NCBI GenBank assembly: GCA_002862805.1
Contig: PKEA01000062.1
Span: 1 to 64,000, forward strand
DNA from: Flavobacteriaceae bacterium
GTDB taxonomy: Bacteria; Bacteroidota; Bacteroidia; Flavobacteriales; Flavobacteriaceae
DNA: 64,000 bases
Reading direction: 5' to 3'
Position numbers and translations under genes: made by a program
Shown: piece after piece, positions 36,295 to 44,985 of the stretch
How the letters are laid out: each line of letters opens with the position of its first letter
How positions within the stretch are numbered: position 1 is the first letter of the stretch
Notes under the pieces: model-generated
The model's database searches: none
Seen by the model: the letters and a program-made list of their open reading frames with translations, nothing else
What the model was told of the DNA's origin: nothing

Positions 36295-36300
36295 AAATAA

Positions 36301-36714
36301 ATGCAAATAGTTTTTTCTTTAGACGAAATACAAAGCGTTGTAAAACAATTGCTTAATACAAATGGATTAAAAAAAGTGATTACATTTCATGCAGAAATGG
36401 GTGTTGGAAAAACAACATTTATTAAAGAAATTGTAAAACAATTAGGTGTTAATGATAATTCGAGCAGCCCAACTTTTTCATTGGTAAACGAATACGAAAC
36501 TTCGACAGGAGAAGTTATTTATCACTTTGATTTATATCGTTTAAACAACGAAGAAGAAGCATATGATATGGGAATTGATGAGTATTTTTATTCTGGAAAT
36601 TGGTGTTTAATAGAATGGCCAGAAAAAACGCCAAACTTAATTCCAATTGATCATGCTGCAATTCACTTAAAAATTGTAGAAAATGGAAAAAGAGAATTAA
36701 CGTTAATAAATTAA
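36301..36714 (+). CDS. tsaE: tRNA t6A modification ATPase TsaE
   Basis: TsaE is the ATPase of the complex that makes threonylcarbamoyl-adenosine at tRNA position 37. It is 137 residues with the P-loop MGVGKTTFIKEIVKQLG, the switch segment SSPTFSLVNEY, HFDLYRL and LIEWPEKTPNLI. It starts 6 bases after porX, the usual neighbour in Flavobacteria, so the two are co-transcribed. Confidence 0.95.
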   Translation: MQIVFSLDEIQSVVKQLLNTNGLKKVITFHAEMGVGKTTFIKEIVKQLGVNDNSSSPTFSLVNEYETSTGEVIYHFDLYRLNNEEEAYDMGIDEYFYSGNWCLIEWPEKTPNLIPIDHAAIHLKIVENGKRELTLIN

Positions 36715-36793
36715 TCTATAATTTGTTATTTTTAAGCACTTGCAAATTGTAAGATTATTTCCTAAATTGGCTAAACATAACTAAAAACCAACT

Positions 36794-37990
36794 ATGTCAA
36801 CGTACAGTCCTTTTTCAAAAATGCAATTACTTCCACAGGAAGAAAAGTTAGAAATTGCACGACATAAAAGCGAATTATTTATTGGTGTTCCAAAAGAGAC
36901 TTCCTATCAAGAACGACGTATTTGCTTAACACCTGATGCCGTTAGTTCATTGGTAAATCATGGTCATAGAGTTATGATTGAAGCTGGGGCTGGAGAGAGT
37001 TCAAGTTTTTCTGATAAAGAGTATAGTGAAGCGGGTGCAGAAGTAACAAACGATACAAATAAAGTTTTTGGCTGCCCAATGATTTTAAAAGTAGAACCTC
37101 CTACTCTCGTTGAAGTTGAGATGATGAACCCGCAAACAATTGTAATTTCAGCTATCCAATTAAAAACACAGAAAAAAGAATATTTTGAGGCATTGGCCAT
37201 AAAAAGAATTACTGCAATAGCATTTGAATTCATAAAAGACGAAGATGGTTCTTATCCAGCTGTAAAGTCATTATCAGAAATAGCAGGAATTGCTTCAATT
37301 CATATCGCTGCAGAGCTAATGATTAATCAAAACATAGGTAAAGGTTTACTTTTTGGCAATATTACTGGAGTTCCACCTACAGAAGTTGTAATTCTTGGTG
37401 CAGGAACCGTTGCCGAATTTGCAGCACGAACTGCAATAGGATTAGGCGCAAATGTAAAAGTATTTGACAATTCAATTACAAAATTAAGACGATTACAAAA
37501 CAATTTAAACCAAAGAATATTTACTTCAACCATACAAGAAAAAAGCCTTTTAAAAGCATTACGCAGATGTGATGTAGCTATTGGAGCAATGAGAGGAAAA
37601 AATAGAACTCCTATTATAGTTACCGAAACTATGGTTGAAAACATGAAAAAAGGAGCTGTAATAGTAGATGTAAGTATAGATACTGGTGGATGTTTTGAAT
37701 CTTCTGAAATAACAACACATGAAAAACCAACATTCATAAAAAACGATGTAATTCATTATTGTGTCCCTAATATTCCATCAAGATATTCTAAAACAGCTTC
37801 AATGTCAATTAGTAATATTATTTCACCTTTTTTATTAGACATTGCTGAAGATGGAGGTATTGAAAGTGCAATTCGTTGTAATAGAGGTTTAAAAAACGGA
37901 ATTTATTTCTATCATGGTCTATTAACAAATAAATCTATTGGAGATTGGTTTAACATTGAATACAGAGATATTAATTTATTAGTTTTTTAA
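36794..37990 (+). CDS. alanine dehydrogenase family protein
   Basis: This 398-residue NAD-dependent enzyme is of the alanine dehydrogenase/transhydrogenase family. The N-terminal catalytic domain has IGVPKETSYQERRICLTPDAV and VEPPTLVEVEMM. The Rossmann part has VVILGAGTVAEFAARTAIGLG and VFDNSITKLRRLQ, with the C-terminal VPNIPSRYSKTAS. It likely interconverts alanine with pyruvate and ammonia. It lies 79 bases after tsaE. It carries about 20 extra N-terminal residues compared with B. subtilis Ald, a feature I associate with the Bacteroidetes form. Confidence 0.92.
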   Translation: MSTYSPFSKMQLLPQEEKLEIARHKSELFIGVPKETSYQERRICLTPDAVSSLVNHGHRVMIEAGAGESSSFSDKEYSEAGAEVTNDTNKVFGCPMILKVEPPTLVEVEMMNPQTIVISAIQLKTQKKEYFEALAIKRITAIAFEFIKDEDGSYPAVKSLSEIAGIASIHIAAELMINQNIGKGLLFGNITGVPPTEVVILGAGTVAEFAARTAIGLGANVKVFDNSITKLRRLQNNLNQRIFTSTIQEKSLLKALRRCDVAIGAMRGKNRTPIIVTETMVENMKKGAVIVDVSIDTGGCFESSEITTHEKPTFIKNDVIHYCVPNIPSRYSKTASMSISNIISPFLLDIAEDGGIESAIRCNRGLKNGIYFYHGLLTNKSIGDWFNIEYRDINLLVF

Positions 37991-38045
37991 AGTAAATACT
38001 CTTACTAAGTCAATAAAACATTAAATTTGTCGAAAATTTTTTAAA

Positions 38046-38432
38046 ATGAAATTCAAGTTTAGATTAGCCTATTACCTATTCGGATTAATGTTAGGTGGCT
38101 TTTTTGTAGTATATTTTTTAGGAGCAAAAGCAGATGCCAAAGGGGTTGAGTTTTGCTACTTACCAAACTGTAGAGCTTTAAAAGATATGAGAAGTAAATC
38201 ATTTCATTATTCTGAAGCTGCGAAAAATACTTTAAATGAAGGTTGGGTAACAATTGAAGATGTTAAAGCGAGTATGCAATATGGTGATATAGATTTTGGA
38301 AAAAGTAATATTCCATCAAAAAACGGAAAAATATATGTTATCGAAGGTAAAACAGCTCAAAATGAAGCAATTATATTAACAGTAGCAAACAGTACTACTA
38401 AGGCAACTTTAGAGTCAATAGAAAAAAAATAA
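38046..38432 (+). CDS. DUF4258 membrane-anchored protein
   Basis: This 128-residue protein has one N-terminal TM helix (RLAYYLFGLMLGGFFVVYFLG). A small domain follows with two cysteines (GVEFCYLPNCRALKDMRSK), a helix-strand core (WVTIEDVKASMQYGDIDFGKSN) and KIYVIEGKTAQNEAIILTV. It matches DUF4258, a small alpha/beta fold of unknown activity. A TAAATTTG box at 38022 lies 24 bases before the start. There is no informative neighbour beyond the ald gene. Confidence 0.85.
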   Translation: MKFKFRLAYYLFGLMLGGFFVVYFLGAKADAKGVEFCYLPNCRALKDMRSKSFHYSEAAKNTLNEGWVTIEDVKASMQYGDIDFGKSNIPSKNGKIYVIEGKTAQNEAIILTVANSTTKATLESIEKK

Positions 38433-38450
38433 TTTTTTATTTAAAAACAC

Positions 38451-38480
38451 TTGTAAATATAAATAATGGGTGTATATTTG
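38451..38480 (+). promoter_or_regulatory. consensus Bacteroidetes promoter of tRNA-Val
   Basis: TTG (38451-38453), a 19-base spacer and TATATTTG (38473-38480) match the TTG/TAnnTTTG consensus at ideal spacing. The mature tRNA begins 36 bases after the -7 box, leaving a short leader for RNase P. Confidence 0.85.
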
Positions 38481-38515
38481 CACTCGCAATACGGTAATAG
38501 TAAAGCAGTTTATTG

Positions 38516-38590
38516 GGGCGATTAGCTCAGCTGGTTCAGAGCGCCTCGTTTACACCGAGGGGGTCGGGGGTTCGAACCCCTCATCGCCCA
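38516..38590 (+). tRNA. tRNA-Val (anticodon TAC)
   Basis: The acceptor stem GGGCGAT pairs with ATCGCCC and the discriminator is A. The D arm GCTC/GAGC, the anticodon arm CCTCG-TTTACAC-CGAGG (anticodon TAC, valine) and the T arm GGGGG-TTCGAAC-CCCTC are all intact. CCA is not encoded, so it must be added after transcription. Confidence 0.98.
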
Positions 38591-38601
38591 CTTCAATTTC
38601 T

Positions 38602-38637
38602 AAAAAAATCCTACATTTCTGTAGGATTTTTTTATTT
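38602..38637 (+). terminator. intrinsic terminator after tRNA-Val
   Basis: The hairpin AATCCTACA-TTTC-TGTAGGATT is followed by a T-rich run, 12 bases after the tRNA. Confidence 0.92.
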
Positions 38638-38684
38638 TAATTTACTTTGATTTTCTTTATATTTGAAATTTAAGATAAATCAAA

Positions 38685-39050
38685 ATGAAAACAACTCCAG
38701 AACATGACGAACGAATTGCAAAAATGACTTTTGCCTCTGTTTATCCACATTATGTAACAAAAGTCCAGAAAAAAGGTCTAACAATAGATGAATTACATCA
38801 AGTTATCGAATGGCTTACTGGTTTTAATAACCAAAAACTACAAGAACTAATTGATGATGAGGCTACTTTTGAAGCTTTCTTCCAAAATGCAAATTTAAAT
38901 ATAAATGCACAACTTATTAAAGGCGTTATTTGTGGTTATAGAATTGAAGAAATTGATAATGATTTAACCAGACAAACTAGATATTTAGACAAACTAGTTG
39001 ATGAATTAGCAAAAGGAAAAAAAATGGAGAAAATATTGAGAAACAAATAA
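38685..39050 (+). CDS. DUF2200 family protein
   Basis: This 121-residue, mainly helical cytosolic protein matches DUF2200. It has the family's opening RIAKMTFASVYPHYVTKVQKKG, then ELHQVIEWLTGFNNQKLQ and ANLNINAQLIKGVICGYRIEEI, and a final helix on MDKLVDELAKGKKMEKILRNK-type sequence. The function of the family is not known. It stands alone between tRNA-Val and a membrane protein; a TATATTTG box at 38658 precedes it by 20 bases. Confidence 0.88.
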   Translation: MKTTPEHDERIAKMTFASVYPHYVTKVQKKGLTIDELHQVIEWLTGFNNQKLQELIDDEATFEAFFQNANLNINAQLIKGVICGYRIEEIDNDLTRQTRYLDKLVDELAKGKKMEKILRNK

Positions 39051-39276
39051 AACTAAGGAACCCATATTAAAACAACACATTCAAAATATCGGAATGTTGC
39101 TTTATAAGCATCTTGACATTTACAGGTATTTTTTTCCTTGTATGTTACTTGATTTTTCTTCTGAACCAATAAGTAAGATTTACACGAGAGAATCAATTTA
39201 GAGAATATAAATTACCATTTATAAACTTAAGGATATAAAAAACTAAAGATATAAAAAACTAAATATAATTTAAACT

Positions 39277-39813
39277 TTGAAAGATAAAATAAGAATTATC
39301 ATTAGCGTATTGTTTCCTGTAATAATGATTTTATTCAGGTACTCAAAGTATATTAATTATTTAGGCGTACTTTTACTCTTATCATTATTAATCCTTGATT
39401 TTATTAATTTAAATAAAATTAAGAATTCAAAGTCTTCTTTAATTCATTATTTATCTTGGATAATTATTTCAGCTACTATAATTTATTTAAGAAATATTGA
39501 ACTAACAATATATTCACAATTAGTTTTAATTTTTATATTTAAAACTACCATACTCTTTTTATCGTTATTAAAATACAGAAGTTTTTATGTTACTAAGTCT
39601 TTTTTAGGAAAAATATGGATTCTAAGCCTATTTTTATATTTAATTGAACTTATCTTAAATTCAACACATACAACAGCAGAACTATGTTTAAAACTAGCAA
39701 TCCTTACATCAATCGAATCAATATTAATAATAATGTTCAATAATAAGTTGAAAATATATCAAAAAAACTTCCTAAATATTTTTTGGAATAAAATTTCAAA
39801 AACAAATAACTAA
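39277..39813 (+). CDS. small integral membrane protein, unrecognised
   Basis: This reading frame of 178 codons starts with TTG and predicts about five TM helices (IIISVLFPVIMILF, YLGVLLLLSLLILDFI, LSWIIISATIIYL, LVLIFIFKTTILFLSLL, IWILSLFLYLIELIL). The C-terminus is basic. The next in-frame ATG is 48 bases in (39325), inside TM1, so the true start is uncertain. Codon use is very AT-rich. No homologous family is recognised. It ends before a clear terminator. The 226 bases before it hold a short tandem repeat and nothing else I can name. Confidence 0.5.
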   Translation: MKDKIRIIISVLFPVIMILFRYSKYINYLGVLLLLSLLILDFINLNKIKNSKSSLIHYLSWIIISATIIYLRNIELTIYSQLVLIFIFKTTILFLSLLKYRSFYVTKSFLGKIWILSLFLYLIELILNSTHTTAELCLKLAILTSIESILIIMFNNKLKIYQKNFLNIFWNKISKTNN

Positions 39814-39831
39814 ATTTAGTATTAACAAAAA

Positions 39832-39855
39832 AAAATCCCTCAACTGAGGGATTTT
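39832..39855. terminator. bidirectional terminator
   Basis: The perfect hairpin AAAATCCCTC-AACT-GAGGGATTTT lies between the convergent membrane-protein gene and the proline dehydrogenase gene. Confidence 0.88.
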
Positions 39856-39860
39856 GCGTT

Positions 39861-41027
39861 TTATAATTTTCTTCTACTTCTTTCTTTCTTAATTAAATCG
39901 AGCTCACGGCTTGTTTGTCCGGCTACAGAAGTATTTTCTTCGGCTCTACGAATTAAATATGGCATAACATCTCTAACTGGTCCAAATGGAAGGTATTTTG
40001 CCACATTATAACCTTGTTCCGCTAAATTATAACTAATATTATCACTCATTCCATATAATTGACCGAAAAAGATTCTGTTCTCGTTTTTAGTAATTCCTTT
40101 TTCTTCACACAATTCCATCAATCTATATGAACTATTTTCATTATGAGTTCCTGCAAAAATGTACATTTTATCAATATTATCAACCATATAAACAATTGCT
40201 GCATCATAATTTTCATCAGTAGCTTGTTTAGTTGCGCATATTGGCGATTTATATCCTTTATCTTCTGCTCTAGCATTTTCCTTTTCCATATAGGCTCCAC
40301 GAACAATTTTCATACCAATGAAGAATCCATCTTTATTAGCTCTGTCATGAAGGTTTTTCAAGTAGTCTAATCTATCCCAACGATACATTTGTAGCGTATT
40401 ATATACTATTGCTCTTTGTTTATTGTATTTACGCATCATTTCTTCAACCAAATCATCTGCAGCATCTTGCATCCAGCTTTCTTCAGCATCAATTAATAAT
40501 GCAACATCTTTATCGTGCGCAATTTTACACACTTTATCAAAACGAGCAACTACTCTATTCCATTCTTCTTTTTCTTTCTCATTCAACTCTGCTCCAGATC
40601 CTACTTTTTCATATAAAGCAATTCTACCAAATCCAGTAGGTTTAAAAACTGCAAATGGAATTGCCATACGTTCTTTAGCAAAATCAACTGTTTTTAAAAT
40701 CATTTCTAAAGCAGCATCAAATTGAGCTTCTTCTTCTTTTCCTTCTACAGAATAATCTAAAACAGATGAAACTCCTTTAGTATACATTTTATCAACAACC
40801 GAAAGACAATCATGTTCATTTATTCCGCCACAAAAATGATCAAAAACAGTAGAACGAATTAATCCTTCAACTGGTAAATGTGCTTTCAATGCAAAATTTG
40901 TAACAGCTGTACCAATTTTTACAAGAGGTTGACTTTCAATTAATTTGAATAAAAAATAAGCTCTTTCTAACTCGGTATCACTTTTAAGTGAAAAAGCAAC
41001 TTCTGTATTGTTAAAGATTTTCTCCAT
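39861..41027 (-). CDS. proline dehydrogenase
   Basis: This 388-residue flavoenzyme of the PutA-type TIM barrel family oxidises proline to pyrroline-5-carboxylate and passes electrons to quinone. Family motifs include FAVFKPTGFGRIALYEKVG, LLIDAEESWMQDAADDLVEEMM, YNTLQMYRWDRL, GMKIVRGAYMEKEN and the late FGQLYGMSDN with YLPFGPVRDVMPYLIRRAEEN. It is a single-function form without the aldehyde dehydrogenase. A TATATTTG box at 41058-41051 (minus) lies 24 bases before the start. It diverges from aroB. Confidence 0.94.
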   Translation of the reverse strand: MEKIFNNTEVAFSLKSDTELERAYFLFKLIESQPLVKIGTAVTNFALKAHLPVEGLIRSTVFDHFCGGINEHDCLSVVDKMYTKGVSSVLDYSVEGKEEEAQFDAALEMILKTVDFAKERMAIPFAVFKPTGFGRIALYEKVGSGAELNEKEKEEWNRVVARFDKVCKIAHDKDVALLIDAEESWMQDAADDLVEEMMRKYNKQRAIVYNTLQMYRWDRLDYLKNLHDRANKDGFFIGMKIVRGAYMEKENARAEDKGYKSPICATKQATDENYDAAIVYMVDNIDKMYIFAGTHNENSSYRLMELCEEKGITKNENRIFFGQLYGMSDNISYNLAEQGYNVAKYLPFGPVRDVMPYLIRRAEENTSVAGQTSRELDLIKKERSRRKL

Positions 41028-41122
41028 GAGATTTTGACTAAATTGTTATGCAAATATACTGTAGTCTTCTCTATTTTTAAATAAAAAATACCTTATTTTG
41101 CATGAAATTGAAAACAATAACA

Positions 41123-42190
41123 ATGCAAACTATTCAAGCACACAATTATAAAATATTATTTGACGATTTAGGTTATGAGTTTCTTGCCAAATCAATAACA
41201 CCACAATTGTATTCAAAAATATTTATAATTGTAGATGAGAATACTTCAAACGAATGTCTACCTCGATTTTTAGCGAATTTTGCTACAGAAGTAGCTATTG
41301 AAATTATTGAATTAGAAGCTGGTGAAGCACATAAAAATATTGAAACTTGTTTAGGCATTTGGAATAGTTTAACCGAATTAGAAGGAGATAGAAAAAGTAT
41401 TATCATAAACCTTGGAGGTGGTGTGATTACAGATATTGGCGGCTTTGTTGCTTGTACATTTAAAAGAGGTATCGATTTCATAAATGTTCCTACTACTCTT
41501 TTAGCTATGGTTGATGCATCAATAGGTGGGAAAAATGGAGTTGATTTAGGAAACTTAAAAAACCAGATTGGAATAATTAGAGAACCAAAAGCAGTGTTAA
41601 TCGATACACATTTTCTGAGTACTTTATCTGCAAGAGAAATGCGTTCTGGATTAGCAGAAATGCTTAAGCATGGTTTAATTTACGATAAACTATATTGGAA
41701 TAAATTTAAACACCTAAATAACTTAAGTACTGATGATTTGAATAGTTTAATTCATGAATCAGTTCAAATAAAAAACATAATAGTTTCTGAAGACTTAACC
41801 GAAAATGGAATAAGAAAATCTTTAAATTTCGGACACACTTTAGGTCATGCAATAGAAAGCTATTTATTGGAACATCCTAATAAAAAATCATTACTCCATG
41901 GTGAAGCTATTGCCATAGGAATGATTTTAGAAAGTTATATTTCTAAAGAAAAAAATCTTATTTCTGAAATTGAATATTTAGAAATAAAAGAACTAATTAA
42001 TTCGCTTTATGACAAGGTTGAATTTAATGAAACTGACATTCAAAAAGTAATTGAATTATTAATTTTTGACAAGAAAAATGAATTTGGCACCATTCAATTT
42101 GCGCTTTTAGATGGAATAGGTAAAATTAAAATCAATCAAACAGCTGATAATGAATTAATTATAAAATCTTTTATAAATTATAAAAACTAA
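41123..42190 (+). CDS. aroB: 3-dehydroquinate synthase
   Basis: AroB is the second shikimate-pathway enzyme, NAD- and metal-dependent, closing DAHP to 3-dehydroquinate. Motifs are complete: DENTSNECLP, the NAD-binding GGGVITDIGGFVACTFKRGI, PTTLLAMVDASIGGKNGVD, the metal ligand region SGLAEMLKHGLI, SLNFGHTLGHAIES and the final His in LLHGEAIAIGM. I prefer the ATG at 41123 (MQTIQAHNYKI); an in-frame ATG at 41102 would add seven residues. The product from 41123 is 355 residues, typical for the family. Confidence 0.93.
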   Translation: MQTIQAHNYKILFDDLGYEFLAKSITPQLYSKIFIIVDENTSNECLPRFLANFATEVAIEIIELEAGEAHKNIETCLGIWNSLTELEGDRKSIIINLGGGVITDIGGFVACTFKRGIDFINVPTTLLAMVDASIGGKNGVDLGNLKNQIGIIREPKAVLIDTHFLSTLSAREMRSGLAEMLKHGLIYDKLYWNKFKHLNNLSTDDLNSLIHESVQIKNIIVSEDLTENGIRKSLNFGHTLGHAIESYLLEHPNKKSLLHGEAIAIGMILESYISKEKNLISEIEYLEIKELINSLYDKVEFNETDIQKVIELLIFDKKNEFGTIQFALLDGIGKIKINQTADNELIIKSFINYKN

Positions 42191-42232
42191 AAAAAAATAA
42201 TCTAATTCATTCCAATCGGTAATAATATTTTT

Positions 42233-42240
42233 TAAATTTG
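42233..42240 (+). promoter_or_regulatory. probable -7 promoter box upstream of the decarboxylase gene
   Basis: TAAATTTG is an exact TAnnTTTG match, 244 bases before the decarboxylase start and 6 before a short reading frame. No good -33 TTG was found. Confidence 0.4.
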
Positions 42241-42245
42241 CAGTA

Positions 42246-42425
42246 ATGAAAAAACCACATTTACTTCAAAATTTAACGACAAGCTTTTCTTTTCAGAAAA
42301 ACAGCTATTCAATACATCATAATAGTTGTTCCTTTAATGAAAGTATTTTTGTATTTGATTTATTTGAATTGTTAAAAGCATTTAACGAAAAACTTTTAAT
42401 AATATTTTCTAACATAAGACTTTGA
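42246..42425 (+). CDS. possible 59-residue small protein or leader ORF
   Basis: An ATG at 42246, just downstream of a TAAATTTG box, opens 59 codons ending at 42425. The product starts MKKPHLLQNLTTSFSFQK, has a His/Asn/Ser-rich middle (SYSIHHNSCSFNES) and a hydrophobic end (LLKAFNEKLLIIFSNI). No family is recognised. If the -7 box is used, transcription would start almost at the ATG, giving a leaderless message. It may be a true small gene, a regulatory leader for the decarboxylase at 42484, or chance in AT-rich DNA. Confidence 0.35.
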   Translation: MKKPHLLQNLTTSFSFQKNSYSIHHNSCSFNESIFVFDLFELLKAFNEKLLIIFSNIRL

Positions 42426-42483
42426 AAATTAATTGTTTATAAAATTAAAACAATTAATAAATTTCAAAAATATTACTCAAAAA

Positions 42484-43884
42484 ATGAATACAAAATATTT
42501 CGATTTAATCAATCAAACTTTCTATTTTCCTCAAGAAGAATTTACCTTAAATAAAGACAATCTTGAATTTCATAAAATTGATTTAATGAAACTAGTAGAA
42601 CAATATGGTACACCTTTAAAGTTTACTTATTTACCTCAAATTTCAAACAACATCAATAAAGCAAAAGGATGGTTTAGAAAAGCAATGGAAAAACATAAGT
42701 ACGAAGGTAAGTATCACTATTGCTATTGCACTAAAAGCTCTCATTTCCAGTTTATTATGAATGAGGCTTTTAAAAATAATATTCATATTGAAACATCTTC
42801 TGCGGTTGACATTAATATTGTTGAAAGTCTTTTAGAAGAAGGAAAAATCAATAAAAATACGTTTGTTATTTGTAATGGTTTTAAGAGAGATGCTTACGTA
42901 GAAAATATTGCTAGAATTGTTAATAATGGACACAAGAATACAATTCCAATTATTGATAATTACGAGGAATTAGACTTATTACAAGAGCAAATTGATGGTA
43001 AATTCAAAATCGGAATTAGAATTGCCGCAGAAGAAGAACCAAAATTTGAATTTTATACTTCTCGTTTAGGTATTGGATATAGAAATATTGTTCCTTTTTA
43101 CAGAAAACAAATACAAGAAAATAAACAAGTTGAGCTTAAAATGCTTCACTTCTTTATTAATACAGGAATTCGTGATACTGCTTATTATTGGAACGAATTA
43201 CTAAAATGTTTAAAAGTTTATATTGCACTAAAGAAAGAGTGCCCAACATTAGATAGTTTAAATATTGGAGGTGGTTTTCCTATTAAAAATTCACTTGCAT
43301 TTGAATATGATTATCAATACATGATTGATGAAATTATTAATCAAATAAAAATAGCTTGTGATGAAGCTGAAGTACCTGTTCCAAATATTTTTACAGAATT
43401 TGGTTCATTTACAGTAGGTGAAAGCGGAGGTGCTATTTATCAAGTATTATATCAAAAACAACAAAATGATAGAGAAAAATGGAACATGATTGATTCTTCA
43501 TTCATTACTACTCTACCTGATACTTGGGCAATTAACAAAAGATTTGTAATGTTAGCCATTAACAGATGGAATGATACATATGAAAGAGTGCTATTAGGCG
43601 GTATGACTTGTGATAGTGACGATTATTACAACTCAGAACAAAACATGAATGCCGTTTATTTACCAAAATATAACAAGGAAAAACCTTTATACATAGGTTT
43701 TTTCAATACTGGAGCTTATCAAGAAACAATTGGTGGTTTTGGCGGTTTACATCACTGTTTAATTCCTCAACCAAAACATATTTTAATCGATAGGGATGAA
43801 AATGGTATTTTAGCAACAGAAGTTTTCTCTGAACAGCAAAAAGCTGAAGACATTATGAATATATTAGGTTACAAAAAGAAATAA
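42484..43884 (+). CDS. speA: arginine decarboxylase-like PLP enzyme (alanine-racemase fold)
   Basis: This 466-residue PLP-dependent decarboxylase of the fold III group belongs to the Bacteroidetes form annotated as arginine decarboxylase. Visible are the PLP-lysine strand YHYCYCTKSSHFQFIM, the phosphate-binding NIGGGFPIKN, FTEFGSFTVGESG and the dimer-interface GMTCDSDDYYN with active-site Cys. The start at 42484 (MNTKYFDLINQTFYFPQEEF) is preferred over 42433, whose 17 extra residues look like untranslated leader. It is followed 40 bases later by a deoxyhypusine-synthase-like gene. Substrate specificity (arginine, or another basic amino acid) is not readable from motifs alone. Confidence 0.85.
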   Translation: MNTKYFDLINQTFYFPQEEFTLNKDNLEFHKIDLMKLVEQYGTPLKFTYLPQISNNINKAKGWFRKAMEKHKYEGKYHYCYCTKSSHFQFIMNEAFKNNIHIETSSAVDINIVESLLEEGKINKNTFVICNGFKRDAYVENIARIVNNGHKNTIPIIDNYEELDLLQEQIDGKFKIGIRIAAEEEPKFEFYTSRLGIGYRNIVPFYRKQIQENKQVELKMLHFFINTGIRDTAYYWNELLKCLKVYIALKKECPTLDSLNIGGGFPIKNSLAFEYDYQYMIDEIINQIKIACDEAEVPVPNIFTEFGSFTVGESGGAIYQVLYQKQQNDREKWNMIDSSFITTLPDTWAINKRFVMLAINRWNDTYERVLLGGMTCDSDDYYNSEQNMNAVYLPKYNKEKPLYIGFFNTGAYQETIGGFGGLHHCLIPQPKHILIDRDENGILATEVFSEQQKAEDIMNILGYKKK

Positions 43885-43924
43885 TATACAAATACAGAAT
43901 TTTTTTCAATTAAATAAAATAACA

Positions 43925-44899
43925 ATGAGCAAAGGTCCAATTAGTCAATTTATAGAAAATAATTTTCTTCACTTCAATTCAGCAGCTTTAGTTGATGCGG
44001 CAAAAGGATATGAAGAACACTTATTAGATAATGGTAAAATGCTAATTTCGCTTGCAGGCGCAATGAGTACAGCTGAATTAGGAAAATCATTAGCTGAAAT
44101 GATTCGTCAAGATAAAGTACACGTAATATCATGTACTGGAGCTAATTTAGAAGAAGATATTATGAACTTAGTTGCTCATAATTCATATAAAAGAATTCCT
44201 AATTATAGAGATTTAACACCTCAAGAAGAATGGGATTTACTAGAAAACCATTACAATCGTGTAACAGATACTTGTATTCCTGAAGAAGAAGCTTTTAGAA
44301 GATTACAACAACATTTAATTGATATTTGGAAAAAAGCTGAAAGTGAAGGTAAACGATATTTTCCACATGAATTCATGTACCAAATGATTAATTCAGGTGT
44401 TTTAGAACAATATTATGAAATTGATCCTAAAGATTCTTGGATGGTTGCTGCTGCTGAAAAAAACTTACCTATTGTTGTTCCAGGTTGGGAAGATAGTACA
44501 ATGGGAAATATTTTTGCTTCTTATTGTATTAAAGGAGAATTAAATGTTTCTACAACTAAAAGCGGTATTGAATACATGATGTGGTTAGCAGATTGGTACC
44601 CAAAAAACTCTGGTGGAAAAGGATTAGGTTTTTTCCAAGTTGGAGGAGGAATTGCTGGAGATTTCCCAATTTGTGTAGTACCAATGCTTTATCAAGACAT
44701 GGAAATGCACGATATTCCATTCTGGAGTTACTTCTGTCAAGTTTCTGATTCTACAACAAGTTATGGTTCATACTCTGGCGCAGTTCCAAATGAGAAGATT
44801 ACTTGGGGAAAATTAGATATAACAACTCCTAAATTCATAGTAGAATCTGATGCAACGATCGTAGTTCCGTTGATTTTTGCTCATGTTTTAGGTTGGTAA
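43925..44899 (+). CDS. deoxyhypusine synthase-like protein
   Basis: This 324-residue enzyme of the deoxyhypusine synthase fold transfers an aminobutyl group from spermidine with NAD. NAD-binding stretches ISLAGAMSTAELGKSL and ISCTGANLEEDI are present. So is the key lysine, Lys296 in SGAVPNEKITWGKLDI, equivalent to the WGK lysine of the eukaryotic enzyme. Bacteria lack eIF5A, so members of this family are thought to act on polyamines, for example forming homospermidine. It directly follows the decarboxylase gene, which supports a polyamine role. No agmatinase gene lies between or near them. Confidence 0.88.
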   Translation: MSKGPISQFIENNFLHFNSAALVDAAKGYEEHLLDNGKMLISLAGAMSTAELGKSLAEMIRQDKVHVISCTGANLEEDIMNLVAHNSYKRIPNYRDLTPQEEWDLLENHYNRVTDTCIPEEEAFRRLQQHLIDIWKKAESEGKRYFPHEFMYQMINSGVLEQYYEIDPKDSWMVAAAEKNLPIVVPGWEDSTMGNIFASYCIKGELNVSTTKSGIEYMMWLADWYPKNSGGKGLGFFQVGGGIAGDFPICVVPMLYQDMEMHDIPFWSYFCQVSDSTTSYGSYSGAVPNEKITWGKLDITTPKFIVESDATIVVPLIFAHVLGW

Positions 44900-44985
44900 A
44901 AAAAATGAAAAAAAATTAAATTATAATTTGATTTTTTCAATAAGGATGTTACTTTTGATAAAAAATAAAGATTAAATTTTACCCA

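Noticed and set aside
39060..39105. Possible terminator after the DUF2200 gene
   Set aside because: The CAACA-ATTC / GGAATGTTG pairing is weak and not followed by a T run.
42433..42483. An extra 17-residue start for the decarboxylase
   Set aside because: The extra residues are AT-rich leader sequence, while MNTKYFDLINQTFYFPQEEF at 42484 fits the expected start.
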